Shown piece after piece: positions 1 to 8,232 of a stretch of DNA of 64,000 nucleotides. Under the pieces are notes generated by a model. That model was not told the origin of the DNA. It did no database searches and was given only the letters and a program-made list of their open reading frames with translations. Source of the stretch: Acidaminobacter hydrogenoformans DSM 2784. Its GTDB lineage: Bacteria > Bacillota > Clostridia > Peptostreptococcales > Acidaminobacteraceae. Made by a program: the position numbers and the translations under genes. Every line of letters begins with the position of its first letter. Within the stretch, counting starts at the first letter, position 1. The stretch covers positions 28,463 to 92,462 of the forward strand of contig NZ_FMWL01000015.1 in NCBI RefSeq assembly GCF_900103005.1, written 5' to 3'.

Positions 1-216
1 ATTGATAAGTGTCATAACCAACACACCAAAAAAATTAAAAATAGCGGCCATTAAAATAGAGTTGTCCATGGATAAAGATCTGGTCGAAACGCAAGTCGCA
101 ATAGCGTTAGGCGCGTCAGTCATCCCATTGACGACAATGACACCCAGCGTCAGCAAAACGGCAACGGACAGTGCAGGATTCGAGATCATTTGACTCAGGA
201 AATCAATAAATCCCAC
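1..216 (-). CDS. PiT-family inorganic phosphate transporter, N-terminal part
   Basis: The first 72 codons of a minus-strand gene that runs off the left edge of the window. The translation contains NGMTDAPNAIATCVSTRSLS, which matches the family signature of PiT phosphate/cation symporters (an NG-x-x-DA-x-NAIAT segment), between hydrophobic stretches expected to be membrane helices. The likely start is GTG at 216, preceded by a GGGGTGGAG ribosome binding site. In this family the protein imports phosphate (or metal phosphate) using an ion gradient. The rest of the gene, and any PhoU-like partner, lie outside the window. Confidence 0.8.
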   Translation of the reverse strand, partial: MGFIDFLSQMISNPALSVAVLLTLGVIVVNGMTDAPNAIATCVSTRSLSMDNSILMAAIFNFFGVLVMTLIN

Positions 217-570
217 GGCTCCACCCCCTATACCTCTGAATTTCTGAATTTCTGAATGTGAAAGATATGATAAAAACTTGATCTAACAAACTTGTAAACT
301 CATATACCCGGTCGTAAAGAAGTTACCCAAAAAAGGGAACTCGGGGTGGCGAAAGTACTGTGGATAGGGCCTATCACGCCCGTTTCACCGCCCGTTTCAC
401 CGCACGTTTTTCCCACACCTATCCCCTCTGACGTCTCGCCCACAGAAATTTTTACGTCAAAAATAAATCCCTTTATCCATACCATAATTTTGCCACAATT
501 TTCTCGTATAAATAGATAGAACTAAAAATTATAATCAAAAAATAATGATCGAATCCCGAGGAGGACTCCA
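217..570. other. Intergenic region between divergent genes
   Basis: About 350 bases without a convincing gene. It must hold the promoters of the phosphate transporter (minus) and the small secreted peptide (plus). A perfect 12-bp tandem duplication, CCCGTTTCACCG twice, lies at 379-402. An A+T-rich stretch with a TATAAT-like hexamer precedes the plus-strand gene, but I could not pair it with a good -35 box. Confidence 0.5.
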
Positions 571-756
571 ATGAAAAAAGTGTTGTCACTGTCAATTCTG
601 AGCCTGATTATTATGGCCTCAGCCAGCTCCGGCTTTGCCGCAAATAATGTTTCCAGCATGGCGACAACCAAGGGCGGCCAAGCAGTAGCACAGTGTGCCC
701 AAACCATGGCGCTTGGCATTTCACAATGTCTGCAGATGCCAGAATGTACTCACTAA
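571..756 (+). CDS. Small secreted cysteine-containing peptide, function unknown
   Basis: A 61-residue protein with a textbook signal peptide: MKK, then a hydrophobic core, then a likely cleavage after SGFA-A near residue 24. The predicted mature peptide is about 38 residues with three cysteines (in AQCAQ, SQCLQ and PECTH) and no further hydrophobic segment. The start is well supported by CGAGGAGG nine bases upstream. A stem-loop immediately downstream probably ends the transcript, so it looks like a monocistronic unit. I do not recognise the family. The neighbouring HMA fragment could suggest a metal-related role, but that is only proximity. Confidence 0.65.
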   Translation: MKKVLSLSILSLIIMASASSGFAANNVSSMATTKGGQAVAQCAQTMALGISQCLQMPECTH

Positions 757-774
757 TCCCAATATCTTGATAAG

Positions 775-809
775 GAAAGGTTCCCCATACAGCGCATGAG
801 GAACCTTTC
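775..809 (+). terminator. Stem-loop after the small secreted peptide gene
   Basis: Perfect 10-bp arms GAAAGGTTCC and GGAACCTTTC around a 15-base loop, followed by TCAATTTTC. It starts about 20 bases after the stop codon. The U-tract is weak, so termination may be inefficient. Confidence 0.55.
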
Positions 810-946
810 TCAATTTTCAAATCATGATCCGTTTTACATAGGCTTGATTTCACGCATCGTACCAACCCTCCTGAACTTATCTGTTCCCGCTGGTCATTCA
901 CCCCTCACGCCAAAATTCAAACCTAACCCGGAGGATGGAACTCACT

Positions 947-1189
947 ATGAAAAACGAACAAAAGCTACGTCACTTAAAAGTCTCTGGCATGACTTGCCGC
1001 GCCTGCGAAGAAAAAATTGAGCGCAGTTTGAGGCAAATTGAAGGCATTGTCAAAGTCCGCGCGGACAGACATAAGACTTTAGGGACATATAGCTGGGGAC
1101 AGGGACACGTGGTGCGGGACAGGGACACATGGTGCGGGACAGGGACTTCCCAGAGATTTCCGCAAAAAAACCATCGGCAAAAATTTTGA
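947..1189 (+). pseudogene. Truncated HMA (heavy-metal-associated) domain gene
   Basis: A ribosome binding site (GGAGG at 930-934) precedes ATG at 947. The first 38 or so codons encode the start of a heavy-metal-binding domain, with the metal site GMTCRAC (M-x-C-x-x-C) and the following helix ACEEKIERSLRQIEGI. Homology then stops abruptly around 1062, and the frame runs into a 20-bp tandem repeat and an imperfect hairpin repeat before reaching a stop. A complete HMA domain needs about 65 residues, so this is a remnant of a metal-transport or chaperone gene (such domains head P-type ATPases and some TauE/SafE-like proteins). Repeat insertion or deletion is the likely cause of decay. Confidence 0.7.
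1096..1146. repeat. Tandem 20-bp repeat (GGGACAGGGACAC-type), 2.5 units
   Basis: Two complete 20-bp units (1096-1115 and 1116-1135) that differ at one base, plus an 11-base partial unit GGGACAGGGAC. The array interrupts the HMA-domain remnant. No function is evident. Confidence 0.85.
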
Positions 1190-1232
1190 TCTTTAAGCTT
1201 TTAAAAGCCTCAAGACCCCTTCTGCCGATGGT
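1170..1232. repeat. Dispersed hairpin repeat, copy 1
   Basis: Ends ACCATCGGCA and TGCCGATGGT with a central TTAAGCTTTTAAAAG core. The outside sequence TCTCCCATCCCAACA after the right arm is also present after copy 2, so the repeated unit extends beyond the arms. The copy lies about 200 bases beyond the 3' end of the histidine kinase gene. Confidence 0.85.
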
Positions 1233-1430
1233 CTCCCATCCCAACACTCAACAAAACCAACAACCGTGAGAAATCGCGCCTTCTTCACGCAAACTCCACT
1301 GGCTATTTCTCAGTCGCCTCTTTCAACTCACAGCAATTCAAGCCGCCTTCGCCGTAAGTTGATTTGTTTTGCGCCGCTAAATTTCGCAAGAACTTTTCCC
1401 ATATTTTCAATATTTTCTTTAACAAAAGGC

Positions 1431-2879
1431 TCACTCCTCATCCATTTCCAGGGGGATTTCAATGATTAAAGTCGTTCCAGCACCTACCTTCGATTGAACA
1501 TCTATGGATCCTTTCAACCGATCTACATTCTCCTTGACAATATAAAGCCCGAGGCCTTCTCCTTTAATCTCCGAAGTCGCGGCGCTGCGATAATAAGCAT
1601 CGAAAATTTTATGAAGCTCTGCATCCGGAATGCCCATACCTGTATCCTGGATCTTCAGGATTACGCGCTCATTCAGCTTCCAATAACTGATTTTGACAAC
1701 ACCGTTCTCCTGTGTGTATTTATAAGCATTCATCAAAATATTGTAGATGGACTGACTCAGCTTATGCTTATCCGTCTTTAGCATGATTTTCTCGTCTGAT
1801 GCCAGCGTTAATTCAATTTTTTTCTTTCTAAACTGCGCCATAAGCCCCTGATGGATCTGGCTCATCAGTGCATGCAGCTCAAAACGTTCTATCTTTAGTG
1901 CATCCATTTCCGTCCCGGCATCAATCATTGAGCTCATGTTCGCAATGATTGACTTAATATCATTTATTTGATTTTGGCAGACCATCAGTTCATCATCAGT
2001 GACTTCAATAATGCCATCCTGTATCGCTTCAAGGTGGGACTGCAAAATGGTCAGCGGCGTCCTCGTCTGATGGACAAGCTGATCTACCAAAGTCTTTCTG
2101 GTTTTCTGCTTAAGCCGCAGTCTTGCATTCAGTTCCAGTAAGCTTTCCCTGATTGCATTGATCTCCTTGATGTCACTTGAGACATAGCCCACATCTTTAC
2201 CCATCTGAATATCCGTCGCCAGCTGTTCGGTCTCTTTCAGAGAAGTGCTCATTTTTTTGCTCACATAAATGCCAATAAGCACTGCGATCAAAATAGTGAT
2301 CCCAAAAGAAGCCACGCTGTTCACCAGCAGTGCGGATTTAAATTTTTGTGCGACAAACGAATTCTCAGCAATGTTATGGATCGTAATATTGACGGTCCCA
2401 ATGACCTGTCCACCTGATTCGATTTCAAATTGACGCGTCTCCTGAGTGGAAAGGTCTGTGACTCGTCCCATTGGCATTCTGCTGAAACGGCTCCCCATCA
2501 TGGGCATGTCCAGAAAATTTTCCCTTCCCACATCAGCCAACAAGTTGCCATCCTTATCATACAATTTTATTTCAACAATGGGATCATTCAGATGAGACTC
2601 GAGCTCTATGGCCATCTGCCTCAGAGAAATCTCTTCCGATGATAGCGCAGCCGTCGCATAGTCTATGATCTCACTGACATGCAGCTCATAGCTCACTTTC
2701 AAATAATCCGCAAAATAGCGATCCGTCAGAAAGGTCAGAATCAACGTATTAACCGTTATGACAAGGACTGTCACAAGGATCAGAATCTGGAGCCATAGTT
2801 TCCTCAGTGTCAAGGGCTTGGTTCCGGGCTTGGTTCCGGACCTGGCTCTGGTCATGGACTTGGTCTTGGACTTTATCAT
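1431..2879 (-). CDS. Membrane sensor histidine kinase
   Basis: A 482-residue sensor kinase. A membrane helix near residues 30-52 and another near 180-205 flank an extracytoplasmic sensing region. They are followed by the dimerisation/phosphoacceptor helix with H in LVHQTRTPLT (about residue 269) and a HATPase domain with N-box NILMNAYKY (about 381), DTGMGIPD (about 412) and GEGLGLYIV (about 441). The H-box has HQTRTP where many kinases have HELRTP. The start codon overlaps the response regulator stop (ATGA), so the two are translationally coupled. The first 22 residues contain a short internal repeat (GTKPGTKP), produced by a 12-bp tandem duplication. The signal sensed is not evident. Confidence 0.93.
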   Translation of the reverse strand: MIKSKTKSMTRARSGTKPGTKPLTLRKLWLQILILVTVLVITVNTLILTFLTDRYFADYLKVSYELHVSEIIDYATAALSSEEISLRQMAIELESHLNDPIVEIKLYDKDGNLLADVGRENFLDMPMMGSRFSRMPMGRVTDLSTQETRQFEIESGGQVIGTVNITIHNIAENSFVAQKFKSALLVNSVASFGITILIAVLIGIYVSKKMSTSLKETEQLATDIQMGKDVGYVSSDIKEINAIRESLLELNARLRLKQKTRKTLVDQLVHQTRTPLTILQSHLEAIQDGIIEVTDDELMVCQNQINDIKSIIANMSSMIDAGTEMDALKIERFELHALMSQIHQGLMAQFRKKKIELTLASDEKIMLKTDKHKLSQSIYNILMNAYKYTQENGVVKISYWKLNERVILKIQDTGMGIPDAELHKIFDAYYRSAATSEIKGEGLGLYIVKENVDRLKGSIDVQSKVGAGTTLIIEIPLEMDEE

Positions 2880-3562
2880 CTGTGATCATCTCCATCAAAA
2901 ACATAGCCCTGCCCATACTTTGTCTTCAGATATTCCGGTTTCTTTGGATCTATTTCAATCTTTTGACGAATCCTTTTGATATAGCTGTCAATGTTTCTAT
3001 CGAAGCCATCATACCCAACACCAAAAACCATCTCAATCAATTGCTCTCTCGTAAGAATTTGATTCATGTTTTTCATCAGCGCGTGTAAAATCTTGAACTC
3101 CGTTGAGGTCAAGTCTATTGCTTCACCGTTTCGTACCAGCTTCATTGAGGACGTGTAAAGCTGAAGACTTCCTGAAGAAATAACGACTTCATCTCCAACA
3201 TTATAGATTCGTTTAAGAAAAACTTTGACGCGTTCGACCAGCTCTCTTGGACTGAAAGGTTTTATGACATAATCATCCGCGCCAATTTGAAACCCCTTAA
3301 GCCGGTCTACTTCATCCTGTTTTGCGGTAAGCATAATAACCGGAACTTGTGAGACCTCCCGAATCCTCTGCAGAACCTCATAGCCATCAATCCCAGGCAT
3401 CATAATGTCTAAGATGACAAGGTGGAAATGCTGTTCAGAAAACATTTGCAGCGCTTCAAGCCCATTCTCAGCCACATGGCACTCAAAACCATTCTTCTGC
3501 AGATATTTTACAACTATGGAGCTGATTTGAGACTCATCCTCTACAACCAGTATTCTAATCAC
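2876..3562 (-). CDS. OmpR-family response regulator
   Basis: 228 residues: a receiver domain at residues 1-115 with acidic pair E8-D9, phosphoacceptor D52 (in VILDIMMPG), T in MLTAK and K in YVIKPF, followed by a winged-helix DNA-binding domain (about 130-225) containing the usual LTSTEFKIL and a C-terminal YIKRIRQKIE-like recognition region. It is the partner of the kinase it overlaps. The two SHOCT proteins upstream in the same orientation may be co-regulated targets or accessory sensors. Confidence 0.94.
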   Translation of the reverse strand: MIRILVVEDESQISSIVVKYLQKNGFECHVAENGLEALQMFSEQHFHLVILDIMMPGIDGYEVLQRIREVSQVPVIMLTAKQDEVDRLKGFQIGADDYVIKPFSPRELVERVKVFLKRIYNVGDEVVISSGSLQLYTSSMKLVRNGEAIDLTSTEFKILHALMKNMNQILTREQLIEMVFGVGYDGFDRNIDSYIKRIRQKIEIDPKKPEYLKTKYGQGYVFDGDDHR

Positions 3563-3732
3563 ATTTCCACCTGCCTTTAATGTTGACTCAGTTTCGTTCT
3601 TCTCTGCAAAGGCGTTGCCGGACTTTTAGCAATACCGCCTTTTCATCATAATACCATATAGAGCAGCAATGGCGGGAATCCTCATTGCAGATTTGACAAA
3701 TCAAATCCCCGCACCGTTAATCCTCTGAACGC

Positions 3733-3987
3733 TTAACGCCGCTCAATCACACTCTTGCGCTTAAGATAATCTTCTTCTGAGATTTCACCGCTGACATAAA
3801 GTCTCTTAAGTGTGTCGAGGACATCATCCTGCGACGCGCGCTTTTTCCTTTTTAGAACAACCAATACAACCGCCACGACCAACAGTACAACTACGGCGAG
3901 CATTGCAAAATGCCATATTCCAAAATAGCCGCCCCATAGGCCAAACCTGCAGCCTCCGTTTCCAAACCAGTTATAGCCATACATCAT
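3733..3987 (-). CDS. Small membrane protein with C-terminal SHOCT domain
   Basis: 84 residues: a glycine/aromatic-rich N-terminus (MMYGYNWFGNGG), one membrane helix around residues 25-45, a basic stretch KRKKR, and a C-terminal SHOCT motif (DTLKRLYVSGEISEEDYLKR). SHOCT is a short oligomerisation-type module found at the end of many small bacterial membrane proteins. Its ribosome binding site (AGGAGAAGG) overlaps the stop of the small upstream gene, so the two form an operon. The function of the protein is unknown. Its position upstream of a two-component system suggests envelope stress or metal response, which is inference. Confidence 0.82.
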   Translation of the reverse strand: MMYGYNWFGNGGCRFGLWGGYFGIWHFAMLAVVVLLVVAVVLVVLKRKKRASQDDVLDTLKRLYVSGEISEEDYLKRKSVIERR

Positions 3988-4003
3988 TGTGATTCACCTT
4001 CTC

Positions 4004-4183
4004 CTATTTTATGGTTTCTTTCATTTGGAGATACGTCTTCTCATCAATTTCGCCTTTAACATAACGCTCTTTTAGAAGCGCTTCAGCAGATTGATTTTTT
4101 TGAAACGTGACTTTATTTGACCCGTTGTCATAAAAGAAAAAGTACACCAGTGCCCCTATTGCAATAATTGGCAGCAGCATCAT
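4004..4183 (-). CDS. Very small SHOCT-domain membrane protein
   Basis: A 59-residue gene with a strong ribosome binding site (TAGGAGGAGGG) before ATG at 4183. It begins with a hydrophobic helix (MMLLPIIAIGALVYFFFY) followed by a polar linker and a SHOCT-like end, EALLKERYVKGEIDEKTY. It is a shorter sibling of the gene 16 bases downstream, which carries the same C-terminal module, suggesting a pair that could hetero-oligomerise. The TAG stop lies within the next gene's leader, so the genes are translationally close. Function unknown. Confidence 0.75.
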   Translation of the reverse strand: MMLLPIIAIGALVYFFFYDNGSNKVTFQKNQSAEALLKERYVKGEIDEKTYLQMKETIK

Positions 4184-4301
4184 AAGTCTTCCCTCCTCCT
4201 ATATTTCTATATCTCTATTATGTGCCAGAAATATGTCACGAATATGACTTCTATGGATTTTCGGGCAAAGTCTCTATGCTCCGCCTTTTTGGGGCAAAAG
4301 A

Positions 4302-4367
4302 AGACCATCGGCTAAAAGTCTTGTTCTTAAGGCTTAAAAACCCCCAAGACCTTTTTGCCGATGGTCT
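4302..4367. repeat. Dispersed hairpin repeat, copy 2
   Basis: Arms AGACCATCGGC and GCCGATGGTCT with a TTCTTAAGGCTTAAAAAC centre. It lies 35 bases downstream of the SDR stop codon and is followed by CCCATCCCAACA, as in copy 1. Confidence 0.88.
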
Positions 4368-4401
4368 CCCATCCCAACATCCTCTCACAGTTTCCTTCAC
4401 G

Positions 4402-5127
4402 TCACCCCTGAACCGTCGACCGTCCACCGTCCACGCCCAAAATCTGCCCGGTAATCCAGCCTGCTTTGTCTGAGATTAAAAACGCGGTGAGCTCAGCTAT
4501 GTCCCCCGGCTTCCCAAGCCTCTTCAGCGCATGAGTCTTTGCAATGGATTCCACCGTCTCTGGGCTTTTAATGATCGCGGATGACAAAGTGCTGTCCTGC
4601 AGCAGCGACGGTGCAATGGCATTCACGCGGATCTGAGGCGCCAGCTCCGCAGCTAAGGCTCTCGCCAAACCTTCTACAGCACCTTTAGCCATACTGAGTG
4701 AAGCATGCATAGTCATTCCCTGCTGGACCGCGACGCTGGAGTAGAGCACGACTGAAGCCACTCCTGGATGCTTCTTCAATGCAGGCAGCGCAGATTGCAC
4801 CGCTAAAGCCGCCCCCAGGGCATTCAGCCTGAAGTCCGCCAAAAAATCCTCCTCTTCTAAGCGACGGAAGGACTTGAGGTTGATGGAACCGACAGCGTAA
4901 ACCATCCCAGCCAGCGCTTTGCCAGCATCCTCCGCCACCTGCTTGAAAGCCTGCGGGTCCCGGATATCCGCGACAGTATAACTTGCGTCAAGTCTCTCCG
5001 CAACTGATTTAAGCTTCTCTTCTGTCGAGCCCACCAAATGGAGGTCGTACCCTAACCCCTTGAGGATCTCAGCACTCGCTGAGCCCACCGCCCCACTGCC
5101 ACCATAGATCAATATTTTTCCAGTCAT
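4402..5127 (-). CDS. SDR-family oxidoreductase lacking the catalytic tyrosine
   Basis: 241 residues with a Rossmann fold: nucleotide motif YGGSGAVGSASAEIL near the N-terminus and the family's C-terminal WITGQILGVDGG. The active-site region reads LYSSVAVQQGMTMHAS-LSMAKGAVEGL: the lysine of Y-x-x-x-K is present but leucine occupies the tyrosine position. I confirmed this on the DNA (CTC AGT ATG GCT AAA). I recall related SDRs with HAS-x-x-x-AKGAVEGL, so this may be a divergent subfamily and not a damaged gene. A GGGAGG site supports the start. Likely NAD(P)-binding; substrate and catalytic competence are uncertain. Confidence 0.82.
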   Translation of the reverse strand: MTGKILIYGGSGAVGSASAEILKGLGYDLHLVGSTEEKLKSVAERLDASYTVADIRDPQAFKQVAEDAGKALAGMVYAVGSINLKSFRRLEEEDFLADFRLNALGAALAVQSALPALKKHPGVASVVLYSSVAVQQGMTMHASLSMAKGAVEGLARALAAELAPQIRVNAIAPSLLQDSTLSSAIIKSPETVESIAKTHALKRLGKPGDIAELTAFLISDKAGWITGQILGVDGGRSTVQG

Positions 5128-5316
5128 AATTCTAACCTCCCGGCACTTATAACGTTGGTTAATATTTGTTTTTTGGAGTGCTTTCTGTGTATACCCTGAA
5201 AATACGTACTATATTCTCGCGCTTAGATTTGCGAAATGTACTGCTTGTGATATTATTAAAACGGCACTTCCCTCATCTCAGTGCCATTAAACGTCGCCAT
5301 TAAAAAGGGGTACACA

Positions 5317-6345
5317 ATGACACAGCACAAAATCATAGTTGGGAACAGCAACACTTTATCCGCCATACCTGACGGGTCTGTCCATCTCGTAATAACGTCG
5401 CCACCCTATCCTATGATCGAAATGTGGGATGATATGTTTTCTCGTCAAAATCCTGAAATCGCTGATGATCTGGCTGACGGCAGAGCCATGGATGCATTCA
5501 ATAAAATGCATCAGCTTCTCAATGCAGTTTGGGCGGAATGTGACAGGGTACTTGCAGACAGCGGCTTCGTCTGCATCAATATTGGTGACGCGACGCGAAC
5601 CATAGATCAAAATTTTCAGCTCTTTTCCAATCATACCGCCATCATCAATTTCTTTTCCCAGCTGGGCTACAGCGTTTTGCCAGACATCCTCTGGCGCAAG
5701 CAATCCAACGCGCCAAACAAGTTCATGGGATCAGGCATGTATCCCGCCGGCGCGTATGTCACCTATGAACACGAGTACATCCTGGTCTTCAGGAAAGGCG
5801 GCAAGCGGATCTTTAAAGGCGAAGAAAAGCGCCTTAGACAAAAAAGCGCTTACTTCTGGGAAGAGCGAAATATCTGGTTTTCTGATTTGTGGGACATTAA
5901 AGGCGCCTCCCAGTCCATAAAAGGACTCAATAAAACCAGAAGCAGAAACGCCTCATTTCCTTTTGAAATCCCATACAGAATTGTCAATATGTATTCGGCT
6001 GAAGGGGATACCGTGCTTGACCCATTTGCCGGGCTCGGTACGACCACTTTGGCATGTATGGCTTCTAACCGAAACAGTCTTGCCGTTGAAATCGATCAGG
6101 AAATTGCAAATTTGGCATTAGAAAATCTCCGTATTTCACCTGAAGCCATCAATAAATTAATTGACGAAAGATTGCAAAGACACACAGACTTTATCCAAGC
6201 CTTGCCGGATGAAAAACTTGAAAAATGCTATCGAAATGAACCCCATGGGTTTTTGGTGAAAACGAGACAGGAAACGGCAATACACCTCAATAAAGTGGAT
6301 CATATTGAGTTTGGAGAAGATTTGATTCAATGTTATTACAAATAG
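5317..6345 (+). CDS. Type II DNA methyltransferase (N4-cytosine/N6-adenine, beta-like order)
   Basis: 343 residues from ATG 5317, which has AAAAGGGG upstream; an in-frame GTG at 5281 is less likely. The catalytic motif SPPY is at residues 28-31 and the AdoMet-binding motif DPFAGLGTT near 235-243, so the catalytic motif comes first and the cofactor motif last, the order of beta-class amino-methyltransferases. S-P-P-Y is most often seen in N4-cytosine enzymes. The convergent gene downstream looks like the cognate endonuclease, so this is the protective half of a restriction-modification system that modifies host DNA. Confidence 0.92.
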   Translation: MTQHKIIVGNSNTLSAIPDGSVHLVITSPPYPMIEMWDDMFSRQNPEIADDLADGRAMDAFNKMHQLLNAVWAECDRVLADSGFVCINIGDATRTIDQNFQLFSNHTAIINFFSQLGYSVLPDILWRKQSNAPNKFMGSGMYPAGAYVTYEHEYILVFRKGGKRIFKGEEKRLRQKSAYFWEERNIWFSDLWDIKGASQSIKGLNKTRSRNASFPFEIPYRIVNMYSAEGDTVLDPFAGLGTTTLACMASNRNSLAVEIDQEIANLALENLRISPEAINKLIDERLQRHTDFIQALPDEKLEKCYRNEPHGFLVKTRQETAIHLNKVDHIEFGEDLIQCYYK

Positions 6346-6361
6346 TTGAACCCACCAGACA

Positions 6362-6409
6362 AAAAGCTGGCGTGTGGACCTTTATCGTAGGTCCCTCACG
6401 CCAGCTTTT
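6362..6409. terminator. Bidirectional terminator between methyltransferase and endonuclease genes
   Basis: Stem AAAAGCTGGCGTG...CACGCCAGCTTTT with an extra GGACC/GGTCC segment nearer the loop. A-tract on one side and T-tract on the other serve both convergent genes. Confidence 0.88.
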
Positions 6410-6418
6410 GAATTTCTG

Positions 6419-7009
6419 CTATTCTTCAACTTCAATACTCAATCCCGTTTTGGTTTTGGTGTAGTAAATCATCTTTTCACAAATCTCTTCGGGAAGCCGT
6501 TCCATATTTTTATAGGTGTGCGGCTTAATGGAATAAGGCGTAGCGCCAACATACCCGTCTATACCAGTGGATTCTTCCGCAGGCGTCGCAAGACGGTATG
6601 ACGCCCTGCGCTGTTCAGCGAGTGAGGCTAATATCGCACGCTGAACGTATAAGCCATTAAAGGTTTTGGTTATGACGAGATCCTCTACCCAGGCTTCTAT
6701 CATTTCACGATCAATCAGCTCAATTGCACTACGAAGATTCTCTATCTGAGCTTCAATTTTGTCTGCTGCTGTATCAATCGCCATGGGATGCCTTTCAATA
6801 TACCATTTTCTCCAGTTTTCAATAGTCATGTCTTCTCCTGACTCCTGAAATTCCGGAAAGAGATCAGAAAGCTGCCCAACGATCCGCGGCCGTGTCCCTT
6901 GAGCATTTTGATTAGCCCAATTTATCAGTTGAGAAGTGTACTTTGGAAACCTGGTGCCTTCACTATCATTGAAGCTCATAATGCTTTCATTTTTCAGCGT
7001 ATATTTCAA
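6419..7009 (-). CDS. Probable MjaI-family type II restriction endonuclease
   Basis: 196 residues, convergent with the methyltransferase. The start is TTG at 7009 with AAGGAGG seven bases upstream; the first ATG is ten codons in and has no good site. The N-terminal FPKYTSQLINWANQNAQGTR and the downstream WVEDLVITKTFNGLYVQRAI resemble what I recall of the MjaI restriction endonuclease family, whose founding member cuts CTAG. No signal peptide or membrane segment is seen. Assignment rests on this partial recall plus pairing with a DNA methyltransferase; specificity is inference. Catalytic residues cannot be fixed by eye. Confidence 0.68.
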   Translation of the reverse strand: MKYTLKNESIMSFNDSEGTRFPKYTSQLINWANQNAQGTRPRIVGQLSDLFPEFQESGEDMTIENWRKWYIERHPMAIDTAADKIEAQIENLRSAIELIDREMIEAWVEDLVITKTFNGLYVQRAILASLAEQRRASYRLATPAEESTGIDGYVGATPYSIKPHTYKNMERLPEEICEKMIYYTKTKTGLSIEVEE

Positions 7010-7152
7010 GTTTCTGCCTCCTTGTTATAGAAAAATGTATGAAATTATGTCGTCCTCTTTCCTATCATACTACTTTGGTTTTTAATTGGGAATCCGTCTA
7101 TGGAACTCTATACATGCACCTTGACCTTGACCTGCACCTCTCCCCTACATTT

Positions 7153-8232
7153 TTACACGCCCGCTGCCTTTTTTGACTTCGTGTTCAAAAAATATGTCGT
7201 ATACGCCAACGTCTGTGTCGGACAGGTATCCACGCAGTGGCCACAGCCCACACAGTTAAGCGACGTCACCGGTTCTCCTGCCGACGCCTTACTCATGATG
7301 TCAATAGTCATTGGACACGTGGCGTTACACTGCCCGCAGCGGATGCAATTTGAACGATTTGTCACAATCTTCTGCCCGGACAGCTTCCCGAGCAGCCCCA
7401 GCACCGTGCCCAAAGGACAATAATAGCAATAGCCTCTTCCCGTAAAAACAATCCAGAAAAACATCATCATAAGCAGCTCCGCAGTGAGATACTTATAGAT
7501 TTCCAGTTTGCCCATCAGTATGTAATCATCAAAAATAGAAATACCAAATAAAAACAGCACCCAGTAAAACGTAAAAAATAGCGCCATTATTAGAAATAAG
7601 ACTTTCAGGACCCAAAAAATTCTCAAGGTATGGGCACGAGGCTTTTTCCTGCGCCCAATCAAAGGAAACGCAGGCTCAAACACCTCAGAGGCAAATCCGT
7701 TGAACAGGCAAATGGTCGAGCACTGCCAGCGCCTGCCAAACAGCAGCGTCCCCAAAATCACAATGCTGCTTGCAGCGACATAGAAGACCACGGCGGAAGC
7801 AACCCCCGCCGCGCCCCAAAGCGGGAATCTGCTCGCATAGAAAGAGGATCCTTCATGTAAAAGCTGCAGCGGCGTCGTGGTCCAAGGCAGCGGCATAGCA
7901 AAAAAATATAATTCATTGTTATTCAAAAGAAATGGGGTAAAGATATGTACAACCAATGCCGCAAGGATAAACCCCTTCAAATTTCTTTTTCTCATGGTTG
8001 TACGCTTGCTTTTGTTTATAATTCTAAGGGTCAGCACACTCCCAATTATTATAAATAACGTCTTAATCCAGTTTTCATAGAAATGCCAGGCGCTCGTAAT
8101 AAAATTTGCGACAGACTCCGGCGCAGTTTTGACATAGCCATAATTTAATCCGGCAATAACAATGCACAGTATAATGTAAACCCAGAGAATGGTTTTTAAG
8201 AGGACTAATTCCTTGTTTTTTTTCTTCAGCAT
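7153..8232 (-). CDS. NapH-like membrane polyferredoxin (4Fe-4S)
   Basis: 359 residues from ATG 8232 (GGGGAG seven bases upstream). About six membrane helices occupy most of the protein. Near residue 267 is YCYYCPLG, the C-x-x-CP motif of NapH/CcoG-type proteins, and the C-terminal 80 residues hold two ferredoxin-type cluster motifs, CIRCGQCNATCP and CVGCGHCVDTCP. Such proteins pass electrons across or along the membrane; the partner here is unknown, as no reductase or oxidase lies next to it. The following plus-strand genes are divergent. An FMN-binding partner domain, seen in some relatives, is absent. Confidence 0.85.
   Translation of the reverse strand: MLKKKNKELVLLKTILWVYIILCIVIAGLNYGYVKTAPESVANFITSAWHFYENWIKTLFIIIGSVLTLRIINKSKRTTMRKRNLKGFILAALVVHIFTPFLLNNNELYFFAMPLPWTTTPLQLLHEGSSFYASRFPLWGAAGVASAVVFYVAASSIVILGTLLFGRRWQCSTICLFNGFASEVFEPAFPLIGRRKKPRAHTLRIFWVLKVLFLIMALFFTFYWVLFLFGISIFDDYILMGKLEIYKYLTAELLMMMFFWIVFTGRGYCYYCPLGTVLGLLGKLSGQKIVTNRSNCIRCGQCNATCPMTIDIMSKASAGEPVTSLNCVGCGHCVDTCPTQTLAYTTYFLNTKSKKAAGV

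Noticed and set aside
5281..5316. GTG start for the methyltransferase 12 codons upstream
   Set aside because: No ribosome binding site before it, whereas ATG 5317 has AAAAGGGG at proper spacing.
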